The notes beneath the pieces were generated by a model. That model did not search any database. It saw only the letters and a list, made by a program, of their open reading frames with translations, and had not been told where the DNA came from. A DNA stretch of 64,000 bases. Origin: an uncultured Loktanella sp. (GTDB lineage Bacteria; Pseudomonadota; Alphaproteobacteria; Rhodobacterales; Rhodobacteraceae). Shown here piece after piece: positions 26,181-35,629 of the stretch (within the stretch, counting starts at the first letter, position 1; every line of letters starts with the position of its first letter). The stretch is taken from positions 1 through 64,000 of the forward strand of contig CAKZNT010000038.1 of NCBI GenBank assembly GCA_937132065.1, in the 5' to 3' direction. Made by a program: the position numbers and the translations under genes.

Positions 26181-29122
26181 GTCAAATCCTCCGGAATGGC
26201 GTCTTGGCTGGTATCCCATTCGCCAAATCGCGCCAGATGGTCAAAGTAGCTGATGTCGCTGCGCGAGAACATCGCCATGCGCGCGCTGTAGCCTCGAGAT
26301 TTGTCGTTATAAGCTGTCAGTAGCTTTGCAAAATCAGCCCAGACTGTCATTGCTGGATGATCTTCCAGCGGGGCGGCGGCGTCTTTCATATCAGTGTTCA
26401 CCGCAACGAAGGTGGCGCCAATAACGGGGTGCGCACCGACCTTTTCAAATGCGCCCAGTTCAACCATCGCAGCCTCAAGCAAGAGCTGTTTGTCAAATGC
26501 GGCCTGCACCTTGCCATTGGGAACCTGCCCCGTCTTGTAGTCGTAGATATATGCGGCGCCGCCTTGGGTAAGGTCAATGCGGTCGGCCTTGCAAGTGAGT
26601 TGCACGCCCGTCTGCATAACAGGGATACGACCCTCTTCCTCGACCCTGCTTTCGCTGGCCAACTTCTGCCGCGAGGTCTCTCCCTTGAGATAGGTATCGG
26701 CAACGCGATCCATCCGCGAGAGCCACTGTGCGCGGATCGTGGGCCAAGGGCAATCACGGGTGAAAATTTCGTTGGAAATCGCCATCAAGGTGTCGCGGGC
26801 ATCCGGGTCGGTCGCGCGATGTTCGTCTTTGATAAACCGCTCGAGGATTTCGTGCACGATCATCCCGCGCAAGGGGGCATCAACGCGCGGGATAAGCGGG
26901 TCGAGTTCCTTAAGGCGAAGCACCTTTTGCGCGTAAATCGCATAGGGATCACGGATCAGGGTTTTGACTTGCGTCACCGAAATGCTCTTGGGGCGGGCCG
27001 CAACAGGGGGCTGGGGTGAGGGGCGCTTTGCGGGCGGCGTTGGCTGCTGGGGGGCAGAAAGGACAGCCGCCTGCGCGAGCCACGCTTCACCGTCCGCACG
27101 CATGCGCGCAAGGGCGCAAACCCCGTTTTGATCAGGCAATCCACCAAGCAGATTGGTCAGGCGGTTGACCCAGCGCGATGGCACAGTTTCGGCGTCGGCA
27201 GTACGTTTTGCGCGGCTGATCCACACCTCCTTGCCCGCCACGGCCTGTTGATAATCATGGGCCGACAGACCAATCCGCCGCTCAGGCAGCAGAAGCCCCG
27301 CCGCCTTGCGCATCTGGCGATTTAGCCAAGGATCAGGGGTTGCGGCCTCGGGCCAGACCCCTTCGTTCATGCCACCAAGGATCACAAGATCAGCGCCCTG
27401 AACGCGGGCTTCCAATGTGCCCCAAATCAGGATGTCGGGATGTGCGCCGTCTGGGTTGCGCACCGTGCCTTCCGAGAGCACCGCGCCAAAGAGGTCGGCG
27501 TATTCACGGGTCGTCAGGTCGCCGCAGGCATCGGCATTGGCGCGCAAGTTATCGCAAATCCGCAGCGCCTCGCGCCCTGCTGCCTCTTTCCAAAGACCGC
27601 CAGAGCCGCGGGTATTTGGTCCGCCTGACAAACGCTCTGCGAGGGAAATATGCGCGCTTAGATGCGCGGCAAGGTCTTGTTCGCAGGGGTCCGAAAGCCC
27701 GCTTACCAATTCACCGATCCACTGCGCCCACGCCAGCCGCGAACCATCTGCGCCCATCGTGTCACGCGCCCATGCGGTCAATGTGTCATAAGTTGGAAAT
27801 GGCGGCCCCTTGCGGCGCAATCGTAACTCGAGCTCGCGGGCAAAACGCAGGTGCGGGCCTCTGACGTCAGTTTCTGAATTACAAAGCGGGTGCTTGAGCA
27901 ATGTCAAAAGGCTCTCGCCCGTCACCGGCTTTCCAAACAAATCCGCAACATGGCGCAACAAGCGACCAGGTGGAGAGAGGGCAAGCGGCGTGCCCGCACT
28001 GTCGTCGGGCTGAATATCCCAGCGGTCAAGGGCCGCCGTCACTTGGCGGGTTAGCATGCGGTCAGGCGAAATGAGCGCGGCGGTGATCCCGTCTTGCGCC
28101 GCAACCCGCAGACGGAGCGCAATGGCCTCGGCTTCGGCGCGCGGTGACGGGGCTTCGACCAATGTGATCCCCGCCGTTGCGGCAGCAAGGTCGCCCAGCT
28201 TTGGACCATCCCTCAGCCATTGATCCGTGACAGGGGCAGGGCGCAAGGAAAGCGAAACAAGTGCGTTGCGCGCGGCATGTGGCGGGGGCGCTTGATCCCA
28301 CACGCGCACATCATCAGGTTCAAGCGCAAGCAGGTTCATCAATTTGCGGAACCGATACTGCGGGTGATCCTCCGACACCAGATCGTCGTTCATGCTGCCC
28401 CAAACATCTACGGGCAAATCAAAGTCGAATCCGGGAAGAACGACAGCGCCCTGCGGCAGCGAAGCGACGGCTTGCATCAACAATGATGTCGCGCCGCGTG
28501 ACCCTGTTGAGCCTGCGATTATGATCGGATGCGCAGGCGGATTTGCCACCCAATCAAGCGCGCGCTGCATAATCACGCGCCGCAACCGAAGATCTTTGTC
28601 AGGGGCGGCGTTATCGTGAAAGAACGGGGTCACGATATTGAGAAACCGCAAGGCGCGATCCCAATGGCCCGACTCGTCGGACACATCCAGCGCCTGAAAG
28701 GCGGCAGGATCGACACCCTCTCCGTGCATTTCCTCCATCAAAGATGCAAGGCTGTCTGATAAGTCATAAAGGGCGGCGCGGGGGGCAAGGCTCGGGTCTT
28801 GGGTTAGCAAAGCACCGACAAACTTTGACAACTCCAATCGACGCCTCAGCGGTGAAACAGAGGGTGGGCCCGCATCGACAAGCGGATCGTTCGCAAGGTC
28901 GGTTATCAGGCGCACGCGCGGCAAAAGGCGCGCTGGACCTGCGTCAAAGACCTCTCTGATGCGCCGCTGCATACGGCTGGTGTTGACATAAATCTCGACG
29001 CGAGCCCATTGCGCGGGAGAGAATTGCGCACCCCGTTCCTGAAGGCCAGCGACCAGCGAGGTGGCAAAATCCGCGCCGACTGGCATGCCAAAGATGCGCG
29101 GCTTTTCACTGTGTTCAAACAT
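26177..29122 (-). CDS. addB: Double-strand break repair protein AddB
   Basis: AddB is the second subunit of AddAB, with an inactive or reduced helicase part and its own nuclease domain. The 981-residue product (start MFEHSEKPRIFGMPVGADF at 29122) has the C-terminal PD-(D/E)XK nuclease (RGMIVHEILERFI, YIYDYKTGQVPNGK). A P-loop-like GSTGSRG lies near residue 205. The start lies inside the end of the MurU-like gene, in a different frame. An ATG one codon earlier (29125) is also possible. Confidence 0.93.
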   Translation of the reverse strand: MFEHSEKPRIFGMPVGADFATSLVAGLQERGAQFSPAQWARVEIYVNTSRMQRRIREVFDAGPARLLPRVRLITDLANDPLVDAGPPSVSPLRRRLELSKFVGALLTQDPSLAPRAALYDLSDSLASLMEEMHGEGVDPAAFQALDVSDESGHWDRALRFLNIVTPFFHDNAAPDKDLRLRRVIMQRALDWVANPPAHPIIIAGSTGSRGATSLLMQAVASLPQGAVVLPGFDFDLPVDVWGSMNDDLVSEDHPQYRFRKLMNLLALEPDDVRVWDQAPPPHAARNALVSLSLRPAPVTDQWLRDGPKLGDLAAATAGITLVEAPSPRAEAEAIALRLRVAAQDGITAALISPDRMLTRQVTAALDRWDIQPDDSAGTPLALSPPGRLLRHVADLFGKPVTGESLLTLLKHPLCNSETDVRGPHLRFARELELRLRRKGPPFPTYDTLTAWARDTMGADGSRLAWAQWIGELVSGLSDPCEQDLAAHLSAHISLAERLSGGPNTRGSGGLWKEAAGREALRICDNLRANADACGDLTTREYADLFGAVLSEGTVRNPDGAHPDILIWGTLEARVQGADLVILGGMNEGVWPEAATPDPWLNRQMRKAAGLLLPERRIGLSAHDYQQAVAGKEVWISRAKRTADAETVPSRWVNRLTNLLGGLPDQNGVCALARMRADGEAWLAQAAVLSAPQQPTPPAKRPSPQPPVAARPKSISVTQVKTLIRDPYAIYAQKVLRLKELDPLIPRVDAPLRGMIVHEILERFIKDEHRATDPDARDTLMAISNEIFTRDCPWPTIRAQWLSRMDRVADTYLKGETSRQKLASESRVEEEGRIPVMQTGVQLTCKADRIDLTQGGAAYIYDYKTGQVPNGKVQAAFDKQLLLEAAMVELGAFEKVGAHPVIGATFVAVNTDMKDAAAPLEDHPAMTVWADFAKLLTAYNDKSRGYSARMAMFSRSDISYFDHLARFGEWDTSQDAIPEDLT

Positions 29123-29798
29123 CATCTTGCCCCAACATGTCTTCGGCAAGTGCGATGCTTTCGGGTTGTCCGACATCGCACCAATGGCCGCTATATGTGA
29201 CACCATATAACCCGTCACGCGCGGCAATTCTGTCCCACAAAACATTCATCGAAAAAGCCGTTTCAGCGATCTGGGAAAGGTCGTCGGTGCGCACAATCTG
29301 AAGGCCTGTATAAATCTCGCCCGCGCCCCGCGTCATACGGCCTTGATCGTCGATGATGAAATCGCCGTTTCCCTTGTGGCCAATGGCCCGCTGCTTGGGG
29401 ATGGTCAAAAGCAATGCTTCCATATGCGGCTCCCATGCGGACAATAGGGTCGTGACAGGATTGCCGCCCTGCCAGACCGCGTCAGTATTCAGGGTGCAGA
29501 CAGGTGATTGGCCAAGCAGACCAAGCGCGTGCCGCAGACCACCGCCCGTCTCAAGAAGCTGGTCGCTCTCGTCAGAAAACAGGATGTCACGACCGCGCAA
29601 ATGCCCGCGCAACATGTCACCCTTGTAGTGGGTGTTCACGACAATCGGGCCAATCTGCGCTGGGTCAACGAGGTCGAGCGCATGATCAATCAAGGCACGA
29701 CCTGCCACCTTAACAAGGGGTTTGGGTTGATCACGGGTCAAGGCGCCCATGCGCGTGCCCAAGCCAGCCGCGAACAAAAGAATGGGCGTTTTTGTCAT
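29115..29798 (-). CDS. murU: N-acetylmuramate 1-phosphate uridylyltransferase-like nucleotidyltransferase
   Basis: MurU converts N-acetylmuramate 1-phosphate and UTP to UDP-MurNAc in the cell-wall recycling route first worked out in Pseudomonas. The 227-residue product has the sugar-nucleotidyltransferase signature LFAAGLGTRMGALTRDQPKP at residues 8-27 and the conserved LETGGGLRHAL and NTDAVW metal-site motif. Its start overlaps the amgK stop by 4 nt. The neighbouring sugar kinase supports MurU over other nucleotidyltransferases. Confidence 0.85.
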   Translation of the reverse strand: MTKTPILLFAAGLGTRMGALTRDQPKPLVKVAGRALIDHALDLVDPAQIGPIVVNTHYKGDMLRGHLRGRDILFSDESDQLLETGGGLRHALGLLGQSPVCTLNTDAVWQGGNPVTTLLSAWEPHMEALLLTIPKQRAIGHKGNGDFIIDDQGRMTRGAGEIYTGLQIVRTDDLSQIAETAFSMNVLWDRIAARDGLYGVTYSGHWCDVGQPESIALAEDMLGQDDV

Positions 29799-30775
29799 AC
29801 TGCACCTAGGCGTTGAAGGGTTTTGGCGTCTGGTGGCGGCAAGGCGGCGTCAACCACCTGCTTCAGGTTTACCAGAGCGGGGTGCGCAAGGTCGCGGCTC
29901 AAGTGCCCCCAAACGCGCGGCAAAAGCGCGAGATATTTCAGCTTGCCATCCTGTTTCGCCAAACGCGCAAAGATACCAAGGATACGCAAGTTGCGCTGGG
30001 CGGAAACGCAGGCGAGATGGGCCGACATTGACCGATGATCTGCTCCGGTCGCCGTGCAAAACTGTGTGATCGCTTGGGTGGCAACCGACGGGACAACATC
30101 ACGGCGTGCATCGCGCAACAGCGACATCAGATCATAGCCAGCAGGCGCATAACACGCGTCTTGAAAATCCAGTAATCCGACCCGTTGCGTGCCACCTAGA
30201 TCGGGCCGCCAGATCAGGTTCTCGGCATGAAAATCACGCAGGGCAAGGTGAGGAGTCGGATCAACCAATTGAGAATAAGCCCCCTGCATGGCGTGGGTCA
30301 AATCACTCAGCGCTGCGGGGGTCGCCGCATAGTGGATTGCCACAAGATCAATCATCTCTGCGGCAACAGGTGGTGTAATCGTCGAAAGAGGCAACGACCA
30401 AGGCTGCAGATGCAGCGCGACAAGAATGTCAGTTGCCGCCCCGTATAAGGTGGCCTCCTCATCCGGATTGTCCCGCAAGTGCGCCGCAAAATCCGTTGGT
30501 CCGAGATCGCCAATAACCATCAGTCCCAGCGCGGTATCGTGATGGTGGATTGCTGGCGCGGCGAGGCCGATACCTGTCAGGGCGGTCGCAATATCTGCAA
30601 AGCGCGTTGTTGCGCCTGTGCCATTTGGGGGGTCATCCATCAGGATTGCGGGTGGATGCCCTTGCATCGAGAGACGCCAATAACGGCGCGCAGAAGCGTC
30701 ACCTGCAATCGGCTTGCGCGCCCAATTTGCCCATTGCGTGTCTTGGAGGGCGGCGCTGATGACGGCGTCACGCAT
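29795..30775 (-). CDS. amgK: Anomeric MurNAc/GlcNAc kinase (aminoglycoside phosphotransferase fold)
   Basis: AmgK phosphorylates N-acetylmuramate and N-acetylglucosamine at the anomeric carbon, feeding MurU. The 326-residue product has the APH-type kinase fold with GDASARRYWRL near the N-terminus, the catalytic loop LRDFHAENLIWRP (Asp, Asn) and the metal-binding LLDFQDACYAPAGYDLMSL. The ATG at 30775 is chosen over a longer frame because it sits next to the tsaE stop. The pairing with murU defines the role; the fold alone would not. Confidence 0.85.
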   Translation of the reverse strand: MRDAVISAALQDTQWANWARKPIAGDASARRYWRLSMQGHPPAILMDDPPNGTGATTRFADIATALTGIGLAAPAIHHHDTALGLMVIGDLGPTDFAAHLRDNPDEEATLYGAATDILVALHLQPWSLPLSTITPPVAAEMIDLVAIHYAATPAALSDLTHAMQGAYSQLVDPTPHLALRDFHAENLIWRPDLGGTQRVGLLDFQDACYAPAGYDLMSLLRDARRDVVPSVATQAITQFCTATGADHRSMSAHLACVSAQRNLRILGIFARLAKQDGKLKYLALLPRVWGHLSRDLAHPALVNLKQVVDAALPPPDAKTLQRLGAV

Positions 30776-31238
30776 CTGGCAACACCGCGGCAAATCGACT
30801 TTGCATTTCGGGGTTCAGGGTCATTTCTAAATGATGTGCGTCAGCGCCCACCGAAAAGGCGAGCAAGGCAGCGTCACTTGGTTGATCATCGCCCAAACGA
30901 TCAGGCCATTCGATCAGGCAAATCGCAGATGTGAACGCTTCTTCTAGACCCAGCTCAAGCGCCTCGTCGGGATGCGTCAGGCGATATAGGTCGCAGTGCC
31001 AGATGTCGCCGTTCGGATCATCATATGTCTGAACAAGGGTGAATGTGGGCGAGGGCACATCTTCGGCGCGGCCCAGTCGTGCGCGAATAAGGGCACGCGA
31101 GAACGCAGTTTTCCCCGCCCCGATTGACCCCTCAAGCAGAAAGCAATCGCCAATCCGCAGCAATGGCGCGAGCGCTTGTGCGAGGGCGGCAGTCGCATCC
31201 TCGGACGAGAGCGAGAGTGAATAGGTCTTTGTGGCCAT
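30768..31238 (-). CDS. tsaE: tRNA threonylcarbamoyladenosine biosynthesis ATPase TsaE
   Basis: TsaE is the ATPase that works with TsaB and TsaD to make t6A at position 37 of ANN-decoding tRNAs. The 156-residue product has the P-loop LEGSIGAGKTAFSRALI, the SPTFTLVQTY switch region and the HCDLYRL motif followed by LIEWPDRLG. The ATG at 31238 gives the family length. tsaD is in the same window at 41.6 kb. Confidence 0.94.
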   Translation of the reverse strand: MATKTYSLSLSSEDATAALAQALAPLLRIGDCFLLEGSIGAGKTAFSRALIRARLGRAEDVPSPTFTLVQTYDDPNGDIWHCDLYRLTHPDEALELGLEEAFTSAICLIEWPDRLGDDQPSDAALLAFSVGADAHHLEMTLNPEMQSRFAAVLPDA

Positions 31239-31278
31239 GCCCGTAAGATATTGCTTAGGGCAGCACCTGCAAGGCAAT

Positions 31279-32862
31279 TCAACCCTTCGCAGAAATGAGC
31301 GATTGATCCCCCTGATCAAGGCTTTGCAAACTCGGCTTGGGTGGCTTGCCAAAATAGAACCTGATCATCGTCATTCCGCCTGTAATCGGGCTGGCGATAC
31401 AGGTAATCTGGCGCCCGTCATCCAGCAATGCGGTGTCCGTCCAAGGCTGTCGCATACCCATCTGGGTCGTGAATTCCCGCAGGTTTGTCCAGATCCGTGT
31501 CGGGGTGCAGCGTGATTGCCACTTGCGCAGTTCGATCGGAAGATCATGGCGTGTTATGCCTTGCTCAAGGTCGGTATCCCAAAGGGCGCAATATGCGTCA
31601 TTCGCCAAAACAAGGTTGCCACTATTTGAAAAGACAACGATCGCATCATCTAGCGAATCCAGCACCGCCTGACTTGTCTCGATCTCGGAGCGGAAGCGGC
31701 GGGTCAGCGACACCTCGGCGCTGATATCCTCAAACAGCAATGCAAACGCGCCGTCAGGGTGCGGGCGACCCGTGACACGAAAGGTCTGACCATCTGGCAA
31801 GTTCCAGTTTTCCGAGTAAGTGCCGTCTTTTGCAGCTTTTTCCAAGGCAGTGAACTGTTCGCGCCAAGAGGTATAATCTTTGGGTTCTGGCAAAATGCGG
31901 TGCTCGCGCAGGCGATCAAGAAGCGCGTCAATGCTTGGGCGACCAGAGAGAAACTCGAATTGCAAGTTCGTCATATCAAGGAGCGCAGGGTTAAACGTGG
32001 CCAATTGGCGACGACGATCAAAGATGGCCAATCCGGTGGAAAGCTGCGCAAAGGTCTGGCTCAAGGTCTGCACGAAATTGCGTTGATCAATCTCGGCGCG
32101 CACGACCGTGTCGGCATTGACGGCAATGAACTGTGTCCCAGTTTCGCTCGTGATGGATGTGACGTCGAACCACTGCGCTAGACTTGACCCCGATAGGGTT
32201 ACACTACTGCGGGTCGTCGATTTACCAATCTTGCCAGAATTGCCCAAGTCCATGAAAAGCGGCCCCGAAGGTAACTTTGTCGCGCTATCTTCGGGATTGA
32301 TCCGCGCGTCGCAGATCGCAAGATAGGCATCATTTGCCCAGGTTAACTGCCCGCTTTTGTCGGTGCGCCACATCAGTTGCGGCGCATTTTTCGTAATCTC
32401 GCGCAAGTCGTTCAGCTCTGCGTTCTCAAGGGCGCTGTGGAACATGCCAAGCTGACCAATCGCACGCGCGCCGCTCCCCACAACACTGACCCTGATCCGC
32501 TTGCCGATGGGCGTGATCTCCAGCCAGACTTCCTCGTTTCGATTGGGGTTGATCGTCTGCATGGTCGTTACACCATCATCAAGCACACTACCCAATGTGG
32601 GAAAAAAGGTTTCCAGACTGGCGATAACCGCATCCCTGTCCGAGCCAGCGTCGCCGCGGCGCGCCAGAATTTCTGCGCCCCCCGCCGTGCAGTCAAGCAA
32701 CCGGTCCTCTTCGATGAGGAACGTGATCTGGCTTTCTGGCGGGTCGGCGGGGTGGTGGTGTGATTTTCGGCCCTGCATTGCGTGGCGCGCGGCCCATAGC
32801 AGCGCTGCCGTTGACGTTGCGGTTAAGGATACCGCGGCAAGGTCCATTAGTCCCAATAGCAT
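31279..32862 (-). CDS. divL: PAS-domain regulator resembling a kinase-less DivL
   Basis: The 527-residue product (ATG 32862) has one N-terminal membrane segment (about 1-26), then soluble PAS-type modules: ENAELNDLREITKNAPQLMWRTDKSG (about 150-200), LSTGLAIFDRRRQLATFNPAL (about 280) and VLDSLDDAIVVFSNSGNLVLAND (about 400). No histidine phosphoacceptor or ATPase domain follows; the protein ends about 125 residues after the last PAS. In Rhodobacter capsulatus a PAS protein called DivL affects CtrA and gene transfer agent production; the place beside regB and tsaE and the architecture suggest this is its homologue. A CtrA-type motif lies 50 bp upstream. Confidence 0.65.
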   Translation of the reverse strand: MLLGLMDLAAVSLTATSTAALLWAARHAMQGRKSHHHPADPPESQITFLIEEDRLLDCTAGGAEILARRGDAGSDRDAVIASLETFFPTLGSVLDDGVTTMQTINPNRNEEVWLEITPIGKRIRVSVVGSGARAIGQLGMFHSALENAELNDLREITKNAPQLMWRTDKSGQLTWANDAYLAICDARINPEDSATKLPSGPLFMDLGNSGKIGKSTTRSSVTLSGSSLAQWFDVTSITSETGTQFIAVNADTVVRAEIDQRNFVQTLSQTFAQLSTGLAIFDRRRQLATFNPALLDMTNLQFEFLSGRPSIDALLDRLREHRILPEPKDYTSWREQFTALEKAAKDGTYSENWNLPDGQTFRVTGRPHPDGAFALLFEDISAEVSLTRRFRSEIETSQAVLDSLDDAIVVFSNSGNLVLANDAYCALWDTDLEQGITRHDLPIELRKWQSRCTPTRIWTNLREFTTQMGMRQPWTDTALLDDGRQITCIASPITGGMTMIRFYFGKPPKPSLQSLDQGDQSLISAKG

Positions 32863-32911
32863 AAACGTGTCCGTTCCAAAGCGCCCCAAGCCTGAAACTG
32901 ACTCATTTTAG

Positions 32912-32926
32912 TTAAATTCGAGTTAA
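32912..32926. promoter_or_regulatory. CtrA-type motif TTAA-N7-TTAA upstream of the DivL-like gene
   Basis: The sequence TTAA-ATTCGAG-TTAA is an exact full CtrA motif in the 71-bp gap between regB and the PAS-domain gene, 50 bp before the PAS gene's ATG, a usual distance for a promoter-bound regulator. It is one of only two exact TTAA-N7-TTAA sequences seen in the window. Confidence 0.5.
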
Positions 32927-32933
32927 GGAAATA

Positions 32934-34307
32934 TTAGTCTGCCGGGATATTCTGGTTTTCACCAAGCGGGGTGCTTTGCGGTTGCGAGATTTTAGACAGC
33001 GGCCAAATCACATCAATAATAGCGCCATTTGCGGGGCTAGCTTGCTTGGGGGCATTTCGGAAAACGATGCGCGCGCCAGACCGCTCTAACAGCGTTTTAG
33101 CGATAAACAGGCCAAGGCCCATTCCCGAATAACCAGGCCGTCTGATCGCGTCGTCACCAACGCGCCGCCGCCGCACAAACGGGTCTCCAATCCGCCCGAT
33201 CACAGACGCAGGAAAGCCGGACCCGTCATCGGCTACGCGCACGCGGATCTCGGATTGCGACCAGCTTACGGTGATTTCGACGGTGGTCTCAGCGAAATCA
33301 ACCGCATTCTGGATCAGGTTCCGCAGCCCGTGAATGATCTCGGGGCGGCGCAAAACCATAGGGTGTTTCTGCCCGTCCAGATCTTCACTACCGACCTCGA
33401 ATAGCACGACCTTGCCACGATCAATATGAGGCTCGGCTGCCTCGCGCACCAAGGCCTCTATCGGGGTTTGGCGGATGTGGAGATCGTCCTTTCCCGCCGC
33501 GCCCATAGACTGCAAAATCTCGCGGCAACGCGCGGCTTGGGCATGAATTAAGTCAACATCATCAAGGAGATCGGCATCGCCTGCGACCTCTGTGCGCAAC
33601 TCTCCACTCACCAGCATGATCGTCGCGAGCGGCGTTCCGAGTTCATGCGCAGTCGCGGCCACTACGCCACCCAGATCCGTTAGCTTTTGTTCGCGGGCAA
33701 GCGCCAGTTGGGTGGCCAGCAAGGCCTCTCCCATATTGTGCATTTCGTTGGTCACTTGGCGGGCATAAACCGCGAGAAAGATTACCCCGACAACAATCGC
33801 CAGCCAGAACCCGAATTGAAACAGAACCGGCAGTTCGAGCAGTCCGCCAAGTTCGGTTTGGATATTCAAATTGAATCGGCTGACCAGCGTTGTCAGAGCG
33901 ATCGCGACACCACCCAAGACCACCGTGCTTGAGAGGTGCAACACCGTTGCAGCGATGGTGACGGGCGCGAGGATCAGCATTGCAAAAGGGTTATTTAGCC
34001 CGCCCGTCAAAAAGATCAGCAGGCTTAGCTGCGTGATGTCAAAGGCGAGCATCCCGAACGCTTCCCGCTCCATCAGCCGCTTGTTTTCAGGGTAAACAGC
34101 TTGGAAAACGAGGTTAACAATGATGGAGGCGCCAATGGTCATCGCGGCAAGCCCAGAGGCGAGTTGCAGCGAAAAAACCTGCGTGGCGACGATCAGCGCG
34201 ATTGATTGCCCGATGATCGCGAACCAGCGCAATGCAACGAGTGTCCGCAAGCGTACCCAATCGCTACGTTGCCGCTCGTGAAATGTATCTGGATCGGTGT
34301 CAGTCAT
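32934..34307 (-). CDS. regB: Redox sensor histidine kinase RegB/PrrB
   Basis: RegB is the membrane sensor kinase of the RegBA (PrrBA) global redox system. The 457-residue product has six N-terminal membrane segments (to about residue 183), the quinone-sensing loop GGLNNPF (102-108), the phosphoacceptor His221 in TAHELGTPLATIM, the redox-active cysteine (Cys261 in AQAARCREIL) and the ATPase motifs NLIQNAVDFA and GMGLGLFIA. All known sensory residues are therefore present. It is divergent from senC-regA, the classic arrangement. Confidence 0.96.
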   Translation of the reverse strand: MTDTDPDTFHERQRSDWVRLRTLVALRWFAIIGQSIALIVATQVFSLQLASGLAAMTIGASIIVNLVFQAVYPENKRLMEREAFGMLAFDITQLSLLIFLTGGLNNPFAMLILAPVTIAATVLHLSSTVVLGGVAIALTTLVSRFNLNIQTELGGLLELPVLFQFGFWLAIVVGVIFLAVYARQVTNEMHNMGEALLATQLALAREQKLTDLGGVVAATAHELGTPLATIMLVSGELRTEVAGDADLLDDVDLIHAQAARCREILQSMGAAGKDDLHIRQTPIEALVREAAEPHIDRGKVVLFEVGSEDLDGQKHPMVLRRPEIIHGLRNLIQNAVDFAETTVEITVSWSQSEIRVRVADDGSGFPASVIGRIGDPFVRRRRVGDDAIRRPGYSGMGLGLFIAKTLLERSGARIVFRNAPKQASPANGAIIDVIWPLSKISQPQSTPLGENQNIPAD

Positions 34308-34345
34308 GTTGGACCTCTGGTCTATCGCGCGCTACACCATTGTTA

Positions 34346-34377
34346 TGCGCTGCGCTATGGATCATCAATGCAGCGCA
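34346..34377. promoter_or_regulatory. Inverted repeat in the regB-senC intergenic region
   Basis: TGCGCTGC (34346-34353) and GCAGCGCA (34370-34377) form a perfect 8-bp inverted repeat with a 16-bp spacer in the 85-bp divergent region. It could be an operator for RegA or another regulator, or a hairpin in the senC leader, since it ends 15 nt before the senC ATG. Confidence 0.4.
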
Positions 34378-34392
34378 ATATGAGGGAACGAC

Positions 34393-35001
34393 ATGTCAAA
34401 ATTCATAGCGATCAGCGCGACGATTGCAGCAGTGGCCCTTGTTGGCGGCACATATGCGATCACAAAGCTAAAGACCCCGACGATGGCGCAATGCGGCGCA
34501 ACGGCGGTGGCTGGTGAAGTCATCGGCGGACCACTTGAACTGATTGATAAAACAGGGAAAACGGTCACCGATACCGACTTTGTGACAGAGCCGACGCTGA
34601 TCTATTTCGGGTATACATTTTGCCCTGATGTTTGCCCGCTTGATATGGCGCGCAATGCGGCGGCGGTTGATATTCTGGCGGAGCGCGGGGTTGATGCAAC
34701 GCCTGTGTTTATTACCATTGACCCTGCGCGCGATACCCCTGAAATCGTTGGGGAATACGCTGACAACTTCCACGAAAAGATGATTGGCCTGACGGGAAGC
34801 GCGGCGCAGGTTGATGCGGCATCCAAGACATATCGCACGCTTTATTCAAAACAGGGCGACGATCCCGAGTATTATTTGATGCAACATTCGACCTTTACCT
34901 ACCTTGTTTTGCCACAAACGGGGTTCGTCGAATTCTTTAGGCAAGTTGACAGTCCCGAAGAAGTCGCTGATCGTGTGGCTTGTTTTGCTGCGGCATCGTG
35001 A
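34393..35001 (+). CDS. senC: SCO1/SenC copper protein
   Basis: SenC/PrrC is a membrane-anchored thioredoxin-fold copper chaperone for cytochrome c oxidase assembly and feeds into RegB signalling in Rhodobacter. The 202-residue product has an N-terminal anchor (about 4-22), the copper motif C-x3-C (Cys77, Cys81 in FCPDVCP) and the conserved distal His165 (LMQHSTFTYLV). GAGGGA precedes its ATG. It is followed by regA after 63 bp. Confidence 0.95.
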   Translation: MSKFIAISATIAAVALVGGTYAITKLKTPTMAQCGATAVAGEVIGGPLELIDKTGKTVTDTDFVTEPTLIYFGYTFCPDVCPLDMARNAAAVDILAERGVDATPVFITIDPARDTPEIVGEYADNFHEKMIGLTGSAAQVDAASKTYRTLYSKQGDDPEYYLMQHSTFTYLVLPQTGFVEFFRQVDSPEEVADRVACFAAAS

Positions 35002-35064
35002 CAAGTTGACGCGCGACAGGTGGGCGCTACGTGCTTAACCGAACCTCAAGGAAGGCGACGAGAC

Positions 35065-35616
35065 GTGGAAAATGAACCGCTCAACCTAGGCGACGACGCT
35101 ACTTTGCTACTTGTAGATGACGACGAGGCGTTTTTGAAACGCCTTGCTAAAGCCATGGAAAAACGCGGATTTTCAGTTGAAACAGCCGATTGTGTCGCTG
35201 CGGGAAAGGCGATCGCGACGGCCCGCCCGCCCGCATATGCAGTGGTTGATTTGCGCCTTGGGGATGGCAACGGGTTGGATGTTGTCGAGACATTGCGCGC
35301 GCGCAGACCCGAGAGCCGCATCGTTGTTTTGACAGGTTATGGCGCGATTGCGACGGCGGTGGCTGCGGTGAAAATCGGCGCGACTGATTACCTCGCCAAG
35401 CCTGCGGATGCCAATGATGTGGTGAATGCACTGCTGGCGCGCGAGGGCGAATTGCCGCCGCCGCCAGAAAACCCGATGAGTGCGGATCGTGTGCGTTGGG
35501 AGCATATCCAGCGGGTCTACGAGATGTGCGATCGCAACGTGTCCGAGACCGCAAGACGCCTCAATATGCACCGCCGCACCTTGCAGCGCATTTTGGCGAA
35601 GCGTAGCCCGAAATAG
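35065..35616 (+). CDS. regA: Redox response regulator RegA/PrrA
   Basis: RegA is the DNA-binding response regulator of RegBA, controlling photosynthesis, respiration, carbon and nitrogen genes in Rhodobacterales. The GTG at 35065 is chosen because AAGGAAGG precedes it and it yields 183 residues, close to known RegA proteins; a frame open to 35020 lacks this support. The receiver domain carries the acidic pocket LLVDDDE and phosphoacceptor Asp62 (VVDLRLGDGNG). The Fis-type helix-turn-helix at the end (NVSETARRLNMHRRTLQRIL) is intact. Confidence 0.95.
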   Translation: MENEPLNLGDDATLLLVDDDEAFLKRLAKAMEKRGFSVETADCVAAGKAIATARPPAYAVVDLRLGDGNGLDVVETLRARRPESRIVVLTGYGAIATAVAAVKIGATDYLAKPADANDVVNALLAREGELPPPPENPMSADRVRWEHIQRVYEMCDRNVSETARRLNMHRRTLQRILAKRSPK

Positions 35617-35629
35617 GGGTGTGATTTAC

